Below are positions 18,128 through 25,706 of a DNA stretch of 64,000 nucleotides, piece by piece. The notes beneath the pieces were generated by a model. It saw only the letters and a program-made list of their open reading frames with translations. It was not told the origin of the DNA and searched no databases. This stretch comes from Massilia sp. Root418 (GTDB lineage: Bacteria > Pseudomonadota > Gammaproteobacteria > Burkholderiales > Burkholderiaceae_D). Each line of letters begins with the position of its first letter. Position 1 is the stretch's first letter. Both the position numbers and the translations under genes were made by a program. The stretch covers positions 496,001 to 560,000 of the forward strand of contig NZ_LMEC01000021.1 of the NCBI RefSeq assembly GCF_001425265.1, written 5' to 3'.

Positions 18128-20944
18128 TCAGAACTGATAGCGCATCCCCACATTGAAATAACGCCCCAGCGCCCCGCTATAGTCCAGCGGGTTGTACGAC
18201 ACCGCGCCATACGTCAGCGGATCAAGCGGCGGGATCTTGTCGAACAGGTTCTGGATCGACGCCGTCACCTCCATCTTCGGGCTCACTTTCCAGCGCGCCG
18301 TCAGGTCGATGGTGGTGAACGAGGCCAGCTTGCAGCCGTTCGGCGCGTCGTTGCCGTTGGCAAAATGCGTGGCGCAGCCATCCGGGTCGTCCTTGAACAG
18401 CGTGTTATCCATCTTGCCCCGGTAATTGGCGGTGGCCGTCACGCGGAACGCTTCGCGCTCCCAGGTGGCGCTCAAATTAACCCGGTCGTCCGGGGTGCCG
18501 ATGCAGTTGGTCACGTCGCAGTTGCCGTGGGTGCCGGCGAAGTCGCGCTGCGAGCCGTCGGTTTCCGTACGCAGCCATTTGAACAAATGGGTCCACTTGG
18601 CATCGGCCGCCAGCGTGCCCCAGCCCCCCATCGAGAAGGTCTTGCGCACGTCCAGGTCGGCGCCGCGCACCTTGGTGTTGCTGGAGTTGACGTAGCGCGC
18701 CAGCACCGCCGTGATGGCGCCGGGATCGCCCGGCACGGTGGCGGTGGACGGGTCGCGCGCGATGTGGCCGGCGGCGATGGCGGCGTCGGTCTGCTCCTGG
18801 TTGATCTCGTTCTTGCGCTTGATCTGCCAGAAGTCCAGCGACACGCTGGTGCGCGGCATCGGGTCCCACACCACGCCGGCGCTGAAGCTCTTTGAGCGCT
18901 CCGGCGACAGGGCCGGGTTGGGCGAGGTGATCACCGCGATGGACGCGGGGTTGCAGGCCACCTGCACGCCGAGCGCACAGCGTGCCGGGTCTTCCGCCGT
19001 GGAGAATGCGGCCAGGCCGCCCACGCCGTTCTCGGCCGCGCTGGGGGCGCGGAAGCCGCGCGCGAAAGTGCCGCGCAGCGCGAAGGCATTAGTCGGGGTC
19101 CACTTCAAGCCCGCTTTCGGCGTGTAGGAATTGCCGACGTCGGAGAAGTGGTCGTAGCGCAGCGCGGCCGACGCTTCCAGCGTCTTGTGCAGCGGCGCCA
19201 GCAGCTCGGTGTAGATGGCGCTGGCGGTGCGCTTGCCGCGGTAGGCCGAGTAGCCCAGGCCGATGATGTTGCCGAGCTCGGTGCCCTGGGTCGGCTCCAG
19301 TTCGGTCGATTCGCGCCGGTATTCCGCGCCCAGCGCCACGCCCATGGCGCCGCCCGGCAGCCGGCCGAACTCGCGGCTGGCCTTGACGTCGATCTGGTTG
19401 ATGCGGGTTTCCGCGTCGTTGGCAATGGTGGGCGAGAGCGCGCCGTACAGCGCAGCGGAGTTCAGGCCGGCGTTCTCGCCGATGCGCCAGTAGCTGCCGG
19501 CGGGCAGCGCGGCATATGCGGCGCTGCGCGCGCGCGCCGCAGCCACGTTGGCCGCGCTCGGGTCGAGCAGGGCGAAGGCCACGTCGCGCTGCAGGTAGCC
19601 GGTGCGGGTGTTGCCCACTTCGTTCTGCGAGAACAGCCAGGCCGCGTCGATGTCCCACTGCTGCCAGCTGCCCTTGGCGCCGGCCACGAAGCGGGTGAAG
19701 TCGGACTTCACGTGGCTCACGCGCGGCCCCACGTCGGCGGCCAGGTAGCGCAGCCGCGCGGCGCGGCCGAAGTAAGGGTTGTCCGGATGGCCGGCGCCCA
19801 GCTGCACGGCGGCGTTGCTGACCGGGCCGCCCGGGTAGCCGACCGAGGCGCTCACCGTGGAGGGCGTGGTGGCGGCGGTGGAGGTGCTGTGATAGAAGTT
19901 CAGCTCGCTATACGCCAGCCAGGCCGGGTTGATCTGGTAGCTCAGGCGCGCGAAAGCATTGGCGGTTTCCTGTTCCGGCTGGATCTCGCTGTAGAGCTGC
20001 TGGGCGTCGATCAGGCAGCCGCCGCCGGGGTCGCCCTGCGGGTGGCTGGTGAAGTTGGCGCAGGCCGCGCCGGGGAAAAAACGCGTGAAACCCACGCCGG
20101 CCGGGTTGCCTCGGTTGTAGTAGTCCAGCGTGGTGGGGTTGCGCACGTTGCCGTTGATGGCGCTGCCGGCGTTGTTGGTGCTGAGGATGGCACCGGTGCC
20201 GCCCAGCGATTCCTGGGCCGAGAAGCCGTAGTCGCGCAGGTCGCTGCGGCCGATGTAGCGCCGGCCGGCGCGCGCGCTGTTGGCGATGGCGCCCTTGCGG
20301 CCGTATTCCAGGCTGCCCATGAAGTTGTAGCGGTCGGTGTCCAAGTTGCCCACGCCGTGGGTGATGGCGACGCGCGTGTCGTGGCCGTCGTGCTCATCCG
20401 AGATGCCCTGGCTGGCGCGCACGGTGGTGCCGCGGAAGTCGCGCCGCAGGATCACGTTGACCACGCCGGCGATGGCGTCCGAGCCGTAGATGGCGGAGGC
20501 GCCGTCTTTCAGGATTTCCACCCGTTCGACCGCTTCGGACGGGATCACGTTCAGGTCGGCAAACACCTTCTGGCCGTCGTCGGCCAGGCCGTAGGGCGCC
20601 ACGCGGCGGCCGTTGATCAGCACCAGGGTGGAGGCGGCGCCCAGCCCGCGCAGCGAAATGCCGGAGGCGCCGGAAGCGAAGCCGCCGCCGAAGGTCATCG
20701 GCACCGAGCCCTGGTTGTCCACCGCCAGGGTCTGCATCAGTTCGGCCACCGTGGTCTTGCCGTATTTTTCAATGTCGGCGCGGTTCAGTGTTTGCACCGG
20801 CGATGCGGTTTCGGCTTGCGCGCGGCGGATGTTGGAGCCGGTGATTTCCACCCGCTGCAAGGGCTGCTGGGCAGCCTCCTGGGCGTAGGCCTGGCCCAGC
20901 AAGGCGGGCAGTACCAGCAGGCCGGGGAAGATCGGTTTTTTCAT
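18128..20944 (-). CDS. TonB-dependent receptor (938 aa)
   Basis: The start is the ATG at 20944 with GGAG seven bases upstream; the signal peptide is MKKPIFPGLLVLPALLGQAYA. A longer frame to 21151 would add 69 residues without a signal and is rejected. The TonB-box region RVEITGSNIRRAQAETASPVQ precedes the plug (KTTVAELMQTLAVD, SLRGLGAASTLVLINGRR, RVEILKDGASAIYGSDAIAG). The barrel ends FNVGMRYQF. It shares GTHGNCD and the adjacent NCIGTPDD Cys pair, and DKIPPLDPLTYGAVSYNP, with the receptors at 31769 and 34963, so it is a third, more distant member of that subgroup. Substrate unknown. Confidence 0.95.
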   Translation of the reverse strand: MKKPIFPGLLVLPALLGQAYAQEAAQQPLQRVEITGSNIRRAQAETASPVQTLNRADIEKYGKTTVAELMQTLAVDNQGSVPMTFGGGFASGASGISLRGLGAASTLVLINGRRVAPYGLADDGQKVFADLNVIPSEAVERVEILKDGASAIYGSDAIAGVVNVILRRDFRGTTVRASQGISDEHDGHDTRVAITHGVGNLDTDRYNFMGSLEYGRKGAIANSARAGRRYIGRSDLRDYGFSAQESLGGTGAILSTNNAGSAINGNVRNPTTLDYYNRGNPAGVGFTRFFPGAACANFTSHPQGDPGGGCLIDAQQLYSEIQPEQETANAFARLSYQINPAWLAYSELNFYHSTSTAATTPSTVSASVGYPGGPVSNAAVQLGAGHPDNPYFGRAARLRYLAADVGPRVSHVKSDFTRFVAGAKGSWQQWDIDAAWLFSQNEVGNTRTGYLQRDVAFALLDPSAANVAAARARSAAYAALPAGSYWRIGENAGLNSAALYGALSPTIANDAETRINQIDVKASREFGRLPGGAMGVALGAEYRRESTELEPTQGTELGNIIGLGYSAYRGKRTASAIYTELLAPLHKTLEASAALRYDHFSDVGNSYTPKAGLKWTPTNAFALRGTFARGFRAPSAAENGVGGLAAFSTAEDPARCALGVQVACNPASIAVITSPNPALSPERSKSFSAGVVWDPMPRTSVSLDFWQIKRKNEINQEQTDAAIAAGHIARDPSTATVPGDPGAITAVLARYVNSSNTKVRGADLDVRKTFSMGGWGTLAADAKWTHLFKWLRTETDGSQRDFAGTHGNCDVTNCIGTPDDRVNLSATWEREAFRVTATANYRGKMDNTLFKDDPDGCATHFANGNDAPNGCKLASFTTIDLTARWKVSPKMEVTASIQNLFDKIPPLDPLTYGAVSYNPLDYSGALGRYFNVGMRYQF

Positions 20945-21093
20945 TTCGTCACTCCAAAGAGGTAAGCAGGATTGTGCAGTCTTGCCTCCTTTGCCTGCGG
21001 CGATTCTGATCTGCGTCAAGGGTCGATGCGGATCGTGCCCAATTGTGGTGCGTGCGCCACGGGCACGCATGATCAGGCGACTTGACAAATCGC

Positions 21094-21123
21094 TTGCCAA
21101 AAGTTGTAACTTGTTGCTATAGT
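21094..21123 (+). promoter_or_regulatory. Candidate sigma-70 promoter of the aroG leader
   Basis: TTGCCA (21094-21099), an 18-bp spacer and TATAGT (21118-21123) give five of six matches at each box, placing the start about 20 bases before the leader peptide. An overlapping alternative is TTGACA (21082-21087), a 17-bp spacer and TGTAAC. Confidence 0.6.
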
Positions 21124-21149
21124 CGTTGCAACCTTTTAGGATTTCTTCC

Positions 21150-21218
21150 ATGCAGCGTTGCGTTTTCTTTACCGGCCACTTTTACTTTAGCAATTCCAAC
21201 CCAAAGGCGGTGGAGTAG
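21150..21218 (+). CDS. Aromatic-rich leader peptide of aroG (22 aa)
   Basis: An ATG at 21150, with AGGA (21138-21141) eight bases upstream, opens a 22-codon frame ending TAG at 21216-21218. The peptide starts MQRCVFFTGHFYFSNSN: four Phe and one Tyr fall between residues 6 and 13. It lies between a good promoter and an intrinsic terminator, upstream of DAHP synthase, exactly where a transcription-attenuation leader is expected. The ribosome would pause at the Phe/Tyr codons when charged aromatic tRNA is scarce. The attenuator role is inferred from this layout, by analogy with pheA/trp leaders. Confidence 0.75.
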   Translation: MQRCVFFTGHFYFSNSNPKAVE

Positions 21219-21287
21219 CGGCCGGTTCACGTAACAACGAGATCCCAGCAGACCCAGACAAACCGCCAGCGATGGCGGTTTTTTTTT
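21206..21287 (+). promoter_or_regulatory. Attenuator of aroG: terminator with competing antiterminator arm
   Basis: The terminator stem is AACCGCCA (21261-21268) with TGGCGGTT (21273-21280), a GCGA loop and a T run to 21287. A copy of the 3' arm, GGCGGT at 21206-21211, lies within the last codons of the leader peptide and can pair with ACCGCC (21262-21267), preventing the terminator. A ribosome that finishes the leader covers this arm; one stalled at the Phe/Tyr codons (21165-21188) leaves it free. The pairing is seen in the sequence; the regulation is inferred. Confidence 0.7.
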
Positions 21288-21325
21288 AGCCCACGATTTT
21301 TCAGCCTTAGACTTCAGGAGATACC

Positions 21326-22387
21326 ATGCAACGCACCGACGACCTGCGCATCCGCGAAATGAAGGAACTGGTCCCGCCTTCCCACCTGATCCGCGAGTTC
21401 GCCGTCAGCGAGGCCGCCAGCACGACCGCCGCCAATGCGCGCGTGGCCTTGCATCGTATCCTGCACGGCCAGGACGACCGCCTGATGGTGGTGATCGGCC
21501 CGTGCTCGATCCACGATCCGAAAGCGGCCATGGAGTACGCGCGCCGCCTGGCGCCGCTGCGCGAGAAGCTGGGCGCGGACCTGGAAATCGTGATGCGGGT
21601 GTACTTCGAGAAGCCGCGCACCACGGTGGGCTGGAAAGGCATGATCAACGACCCCTACATGGACAACAGCTTCCGCATCAACGACGGCCTGCGCATGGCG
21701 CGCGAGCTGCTGCGCGACATCAACGAGCTGGGCCTGCCGGCCGGCACCGAATACCTGGACGTGATCAGCCCGCAGTACATCGCCGACCTGATCAGCTGGG
21801 GCGCGATCGGCGCGCGCACCACCGAGTCGCAGGTGCACCGCGAGCTCGCTTCCGGCCTGTCGTGCCCGGTGGGCTTCAAGAACGGCACCGACGGCAACGT
21901 CAAGATCGCCGTGGAAGCCATCAAGGCCGCCTCGCAGCCGCACCACTTCCTGTCGGTGACCAAGGGCGGCCACTCGGCCATCGTGTCCACCAACGGCAAT
22001 GAGGACTGCCACATCATCCTGCGCGGCGGCAAGGCGCCCAACTACGACGCGGCCAGCGTGGACGAAGCCTGCAAGGCCATCGCCGCGCAGGGCCTGGCGG
22101 CGCGCCTGATGATCGATGCCTCGCACGCCAACAGCTCGAAGAAGCCGGAGAACCAGATCCCGGTCTGCGCCGACATCGCCGGCCAGATCGCCGGCGGCGA
22201 CGCCCGCATCGTGGGCGTGATGGTGGAGTCGCACCTGGTGGCGGGGCGCCAGGACCTGGTGCAGGGCAAGGAGCTGACCTACGGCCAGTCCATCACCGAC
22301 GGCTGCATCGACTGGGACAGCAGCGTGCAGGTGCTGGAAGGCCTGGCGGCGGCGGTGCGCCAGCGCCGCCTGCAGAACACCGACTGA
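21326..22387 (+). CDS. aroG: 3-deoxy-7-phosphoheptulonate (DAHP) synthase, class I, AroG type
   Basis: 353 residues. It condenses phosphoenolpyruvate and erythrose-4-phosphate in the first step of the shikimate pathway. Conserved parts include MVVIGPCSIHDPKAAMEYA, the substrate site VYFEKPRTTVGWKG, ARTTESQVHRELASGLSCPV with GFKNGTDG after it, and metal-site segments DASHANSSKKP and GVMVESHL. The ASGLSCPVGF and SVTKGGHSAIV stretches are closer to the Phe-regulated AroG branch than to AroF, which fits the Phe-rich leader. AGGAG precedes the ATG. It stands alone, between the attenuator and a strong terminator. Confidence 0.96.
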   Translation: MQRTDDLRIREMKELVPPSHLIREFAVSEAASTTAANARVALHRILHGQDDRLMVVIGPCSIHDPKAAMEYARRLAPLREKLGADLEIVMRVYFEKPRTTVGWKGMINDPYMDNSFRINDGLRMARELLRDINELGLPAGTEYLDVISPQYIADLISWGAIGARTTESQVHRELASGLSCPVGFKNGTDGNVKIAVEAIKAASQPHHFLSVTKGGHSAIVSTNGNEDCHIILRGGKAPNYDAASVDEACKAIAAQGLAARLMIDASHANSSKKPENQIPVCADIAGQIAGGDARIVGVMVESHLVAGRQDLVQGKELTYGQSITDGCIDWDSSVQVLEGLAAAVRQRRLQNTD

Positions 22388-22407
22388 TTAGGAAGTCAGC
22401 ACCCATT

Positions 22408-22447
22408 AAAAAACCCCCGCCGTATCGCTACGGCGGGGGTTTTTTTT
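22408..22447. terminator. Bidirectional terminator between aroG and the receptor array
   Basis: AAAAAACCCCCGCCGTA pairs with TACGGCGGGGGTTTTTT, with T runs on both strands, serving aroG and the convergent receptor. Confidence 0.92.
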
Positions 22448-22470
22448 AGCTGGGAACTATCAGCTGGGTA

Positions 22471-25254
22471 TTACTTGAAGGTGTAGCCTGCCGACACATA
22501 CACAAAGCGGCCGCGTGGGTCGTATTGGTTGATGTCGTAGCCGGCCTGGAACTGGTTCGACACTGGCACGAACACGCCAGGCTGCTTGTCGAACAGGTTG
22601 CGCACGCCTGCGCTCAGCACCAGCGATTTCCAGCCTTTCCACGTCACGTTGGTGTCGTAGGTGGTCATGGCGCCGATGAAGTTGCGCTGGCCGTCGCCCT
22701 GGCGGAAGCCGGTTTCATAGCCGGAAGCGAAGTTCTGGGTCAGCGAGATTGCCAGAGGGCCCTGGGTCCAGGTGCCGCTCAGGGCGTGACGCCAGCGCAG
22801 TACCACGCCGCCGTCCTGCGCGCCCAGCACTGGGTCGCCGTTCTTGTCTACCAGGGTGCCAACTTTGTGCGACAGGGTGCCGCCTGGGCTGGTCTGGTCG
22901 AACTTGTCCATGTAGGTACCGTTCAACGTGGTGTCGAAGCGGCCGAACGCGGTGTTCTGGCGGAACTGGGCGAACACGTCGAAGCCTTCGACGGTGGCGT
23001 TGCCGGTGTTGGCCAGGGTGGTGTAGACCAGGTCAACATCGTTGCCCTGCAGTTTCACCAGGTTGGCGTATGCCGAGTCGCCGCGGCGGAAGCCGGACAC
23101 CACTTCCTGTGCCGATGGGGTGGCCAGGATGTCGGACACCTTGATCTTGAACCAGTCCACGCCGAAGGTGAAGCTGTCGGCTGGCGACAGGACGATACCG
23201 ATCGAACGCTGCTGCGATTCCTCAGGCTTCAGGTTAGGGTTACCGCCGGACACGGCGTTAACTTGCAGCTGGGACTGGCCGGTTGCCGGATCGTTGAAGG
23301 TCTCCGACGAGCCGGTGGTCTGTGGCTGCCACAGGTCGCTCAGGGTAGGGGCGCGGAAGCCCGAACCTGCCGACGCGCGGACCAGCACCGACTTCAGTGG
23401 CTGCCAGCGGCCGTTCACTTTGTAGTTGTTGGTGCTGCCGACGTCGTTGTAGTCGTCGCGGCGCAGCGCCAGGCCCAGGTCCAGGGTCTTGGTCAGCGGC
23501 AGGCTGCCTTCGGCGAACACCGAGTTGATGGTGCGCGAGCGGTTCACAGGAGGCACGCTGCCGCCCAGGCCGGCGATGTCGCCGGTTTCCAGCGCAGGGC
23601 TAGGGGTGGTGTGGAACTTGTCCTTGCGCGACTGGGCGCCCACGGCGTACTGCGCGGTCAGGCCCATGAATTGCGGCAGTTCGCCGGCGATCTTGGCGTC
23701 GAAGGTGTTGCTGGTCGATTTGCCGGTCAGCGTGTCGCCCGAGTACTGGGCGGTCTTCAGCTTGTCAGCCAGGGCGCCGGTCTGCACCGCACCTGGAGCC
23801 CATGGGTTCCAGTTGTTGGCAGGATCGTTGATGATCTTGGCGTAAGCGACTTGCGAGAAGTAGCCGGCCGGTACGGTGCCGTGGATCTTGCTTTCGTTGG
23901 TGGCAACGGCAACTTCGTAGTCCTGGCCCCATACGGTGCCTTTCGAACCCAGTACCAGGCGCGATTGCTTGGCTTCGTCGACGCTGGTGCGGTTGCCGAA
24001 GTCGAACACGCGGCTGGTGATGGCCAGCGGCTTGCCGATCAGGCTGGTGAAGCCGTATTTGTTCAGGTATGGCACGGCGATCGACTGGTACACCGGGTTG
24101 CTTGGGTACAGCAGCAGGGCTGGGTGTACGCCTTGCTTGGCGAACTCGCCGTCGGTTTCCAGGAAGGAGCGGCGCACCGGGCTGCCCTGGAAGCTCTGCG
24201 TCACGGTGGACTCGGAGTACAGTGCGTCGGCGAACAGCTCGTGGTTGGCGTTGATCTTGAACGCGCCGTTGGCGGTCAGGTTTTTCAGTTCGCGCTGGGG
24301 AATCAGGCCAACGAAGGCGGCACTGTCGAAGGCGCAATATGGCGTGTTCTTCGAGGTGTTGGTCGCGTTCTTGTACATCAGGATGGAATCGCACTTGCCC
24401 TGGTCGGCCAGCGGGTTGCCATAACCGGTGCCTGGGGAGTTGCCGAAACCGGTTACGCGGTCGTTCGGGTAAGCGCCAGGAATGATGGCGCCTTCGATGT
24501 TGCCCTGGCCGGTTGCGCCGGAAGCGTAGTACGGCAGGTTGTTGCCGGAGGCCGAGTAGGAACGGTCGGTCGCTTTCAGCAGTTTTTCTTTTTCGTACGA
24601 CGCCGACACCACGACCGAGTAGCCGTCGGTGCTCAGGTCGCCCAGGCCGCCGGTGATCGATGCCTTGGAGTTCTTGCCGCCGCCGCTTTCGGTTGGGGAA
24701 CCGTAGCCTGCGGTGACTTCCACGCCCTTGAAGGACTTGGACAGGATGAAGTTGACCACGCCGGCCACTGCGTCCGAACCGTACACGCCCGATGCGCCAT
24801 CTTTCAGCACTTCGACGCGCTCGATGGCGGCCAGCGGGATGACGTTGACGTTGACGGCTGCGCCGCCACCGCCGGCGAAGGCTGCCAGGCGGCGACCGTT
24901 CACCAGCACCAGGGTGCGCTCATCGCCCAGGCCGCGCAGGGAGATCGAGGACATGCCGTAGGTGGAGCTGCCGGCGCCGGTCGAGTTCTGGGTCGAACCG
25001 GAGGAGGACAGGGCGGAGATCGAGGTCAGCAGTTCTTGCGTACTGGTGGCGCCGGTGCGGGAGATTTCCGCCTTCGTCATCACCTGCACTGGCAGTGCGG
25101 TTTCGGCATCCACGCGCTTGAGCGAGGAACCGGTGATTTCAACGCGCTGGATGGTGTCCGGTGCGGATTGGGCCTGGGCGGCATGCATGCCCAGCACCAG
25201 ACCACCGGCGCAAATCAGGCGTACCGAACGGGACAAAACAGTTTCCTTCATCAT
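22471..25254 (-). CDS. TonB-dependent receptor, array member 1 (927 aa)
   Basis: The ATG at 25254 follows GGGAG by about seven bases. The signal peptide is MMKETVLSRSVRLICAGGLV and ends GMHAAQA. RVEITGSSLKRV is followed by the plug (RTGATSTQELLTSISAL, SLRGLGDERTLVLVNGRR, VEVLKDGASGVYGSDAVAG). A Gly/Ala stretch (AAFAGGGGAAVNVNV) interrupts the usual plug sequence. The barrel ends YVSAGYTFK. Unlike most neighbours, its last residue is Lys after Phe, as in the 34963 receptor. It is the promoter-distal member of five minus-strand receptors, but each has its own upstream gap, so separate transcription is likely. Substrate unknown. Confidence 0.95.
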   Translation of the reverse strand: MMKETVLSRSVRLICAGGLVLGMHAAQAQSAPDTIQRVEITGSSLKRVDAETALPVQVMTKAEISRTGATSTQELLTSISALSSSGSTQNSTGAGSSTYGMSSISLRGLGDERTLVLVNGRRLAAFAGGGGAAVNVNVIPLAAIERVEVLKDGASGVYGSDAVAGVVNFILSKSFKGVEVTAGYGSPTESGGGKNSKASITGGLGDLSTDGYSVVVSASYEKEKLLKATDRSYSASGNNLPYYASGATGQGNIEGAIIPGAYPNDRVTGFGNSPGTGYGNPLADQGKCDSILMYKNATNTSKNTPYCAFDSAAFVGLIPQRELKNLTANGAFKINANHELFADALYSESTVTQSFQGSPVRRSFLETDGEFAKQGVHPALLLYPSNPVYQSIAVPYLNKYGFTSLIGKPLAITSRVFDFGNRTSVDEAKQSRLVLGSKGTVWGQDYEVAVATNESKIHGTVPAGYFSQVAYAKIINDPANNWNPWAPGAVQTGALADKLKTAQYSGDTLTGKSTSNTFDAKIAGELPQFMGLTAQYAVGAQSRKDKFHTTPSPALETGDIAGLGGSVPPVNRSRTINSVFAEGSLPLTKTLDLGLALRRDDYNDVGSTNNYKVNGRWQPLKSVLVRASAGSGFRAPTLSDLWQPQTTGSSETFNDPATGQSQLQVNAVSGGNPNLKPEESQQRSIGIVLSPADSFTFGVDWFKIKVSDILATPSAQEVVSGFRRGDSAYANLVKLQGNDVDLVYTTLANTGNATVEGFDVFAQFRQNTAFGRFDTTLNGTYMDKFDQTSPGGTLSHKVGTLVDKNGDPVLGAQDGGVVLRWRHALSGTWTQGPLAISLTQNFASGYETGFRQGDGQRNFIGAMTTYDTNVTWKGWKSLVLSAGVRNLFDKQPGVFVPVSNQFQAGYDINQYDPRGRFVYVSAGYTFK

Positions 25255-25669
25255 TTAACTACTCCCAAGATGTACTACTTAATGAAACGGCGTCTACGGC
25301 CGAGTTGAAAGATTTTTTATCTTTTCGCCTTGCAGGCGGCTCGCCATTGATAAACGGCAAAGGTTAGCCAGTGGCTCATGTAATCATCTAGACAACGTGG
25401 TGTCAACGTGAAAAATTTGTGGTTTTCCGTGATTTTCCCGTTTTTCGCACGGCAGCCCTGTTGGCGCCAATCGCGGCAGAAGTCCGGTGATACCGCTACA
25501 TACTGGGAAAAATCGCAGATTTTGTTACCAACTTTGCGGAGTTTGTAAAAACAGGTAAAGAAGGGGAAAGGCGGCGTTTCACGTTTTCCGGCGAATAGTA
25601 AATAATGTAACCGGGCAAGAAATTGTCACTTTTTTGCTACAAAACGATACGTAGTGCTACAAAGTGAAA
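25255..25669. other. Gene-free upstream region of the 22471 receptor
   Basis: About 415 bp, more AT-rich than the surroundings and without a supported ORF. A direct repeat of GCTACAAA occurs at about 25636 and 25655 around CGATACGTAGT, near the far end. No clear promoter could be chosen by eye. Confidence 0.5.
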
Positions 25670-25689
25670 CCGCCGGCTGAAGCCGGCGG
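25670..25689 (-). terminator. Hairpin after the 25707 receptor, weak terminator
   Basis: CCGCCGGC (25670-25677) pairs with GCCGGCGG (25682-25689). On the minus strand it is followed by TTTCACTTT rather than a clean T run. Confidence 0.5.
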
Positions 25690-25706
25690 CGGGGTTGGCG
25701 GGGCGC

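Noticed and set aside
22525..25308. A 927-residue plus-strand frame over a receptor gene
   Set aside because: Antisense shadow with repetitive Val/Gly/Gln/His composition; the minus-strand receptor has signal peptide, plug and barrel.
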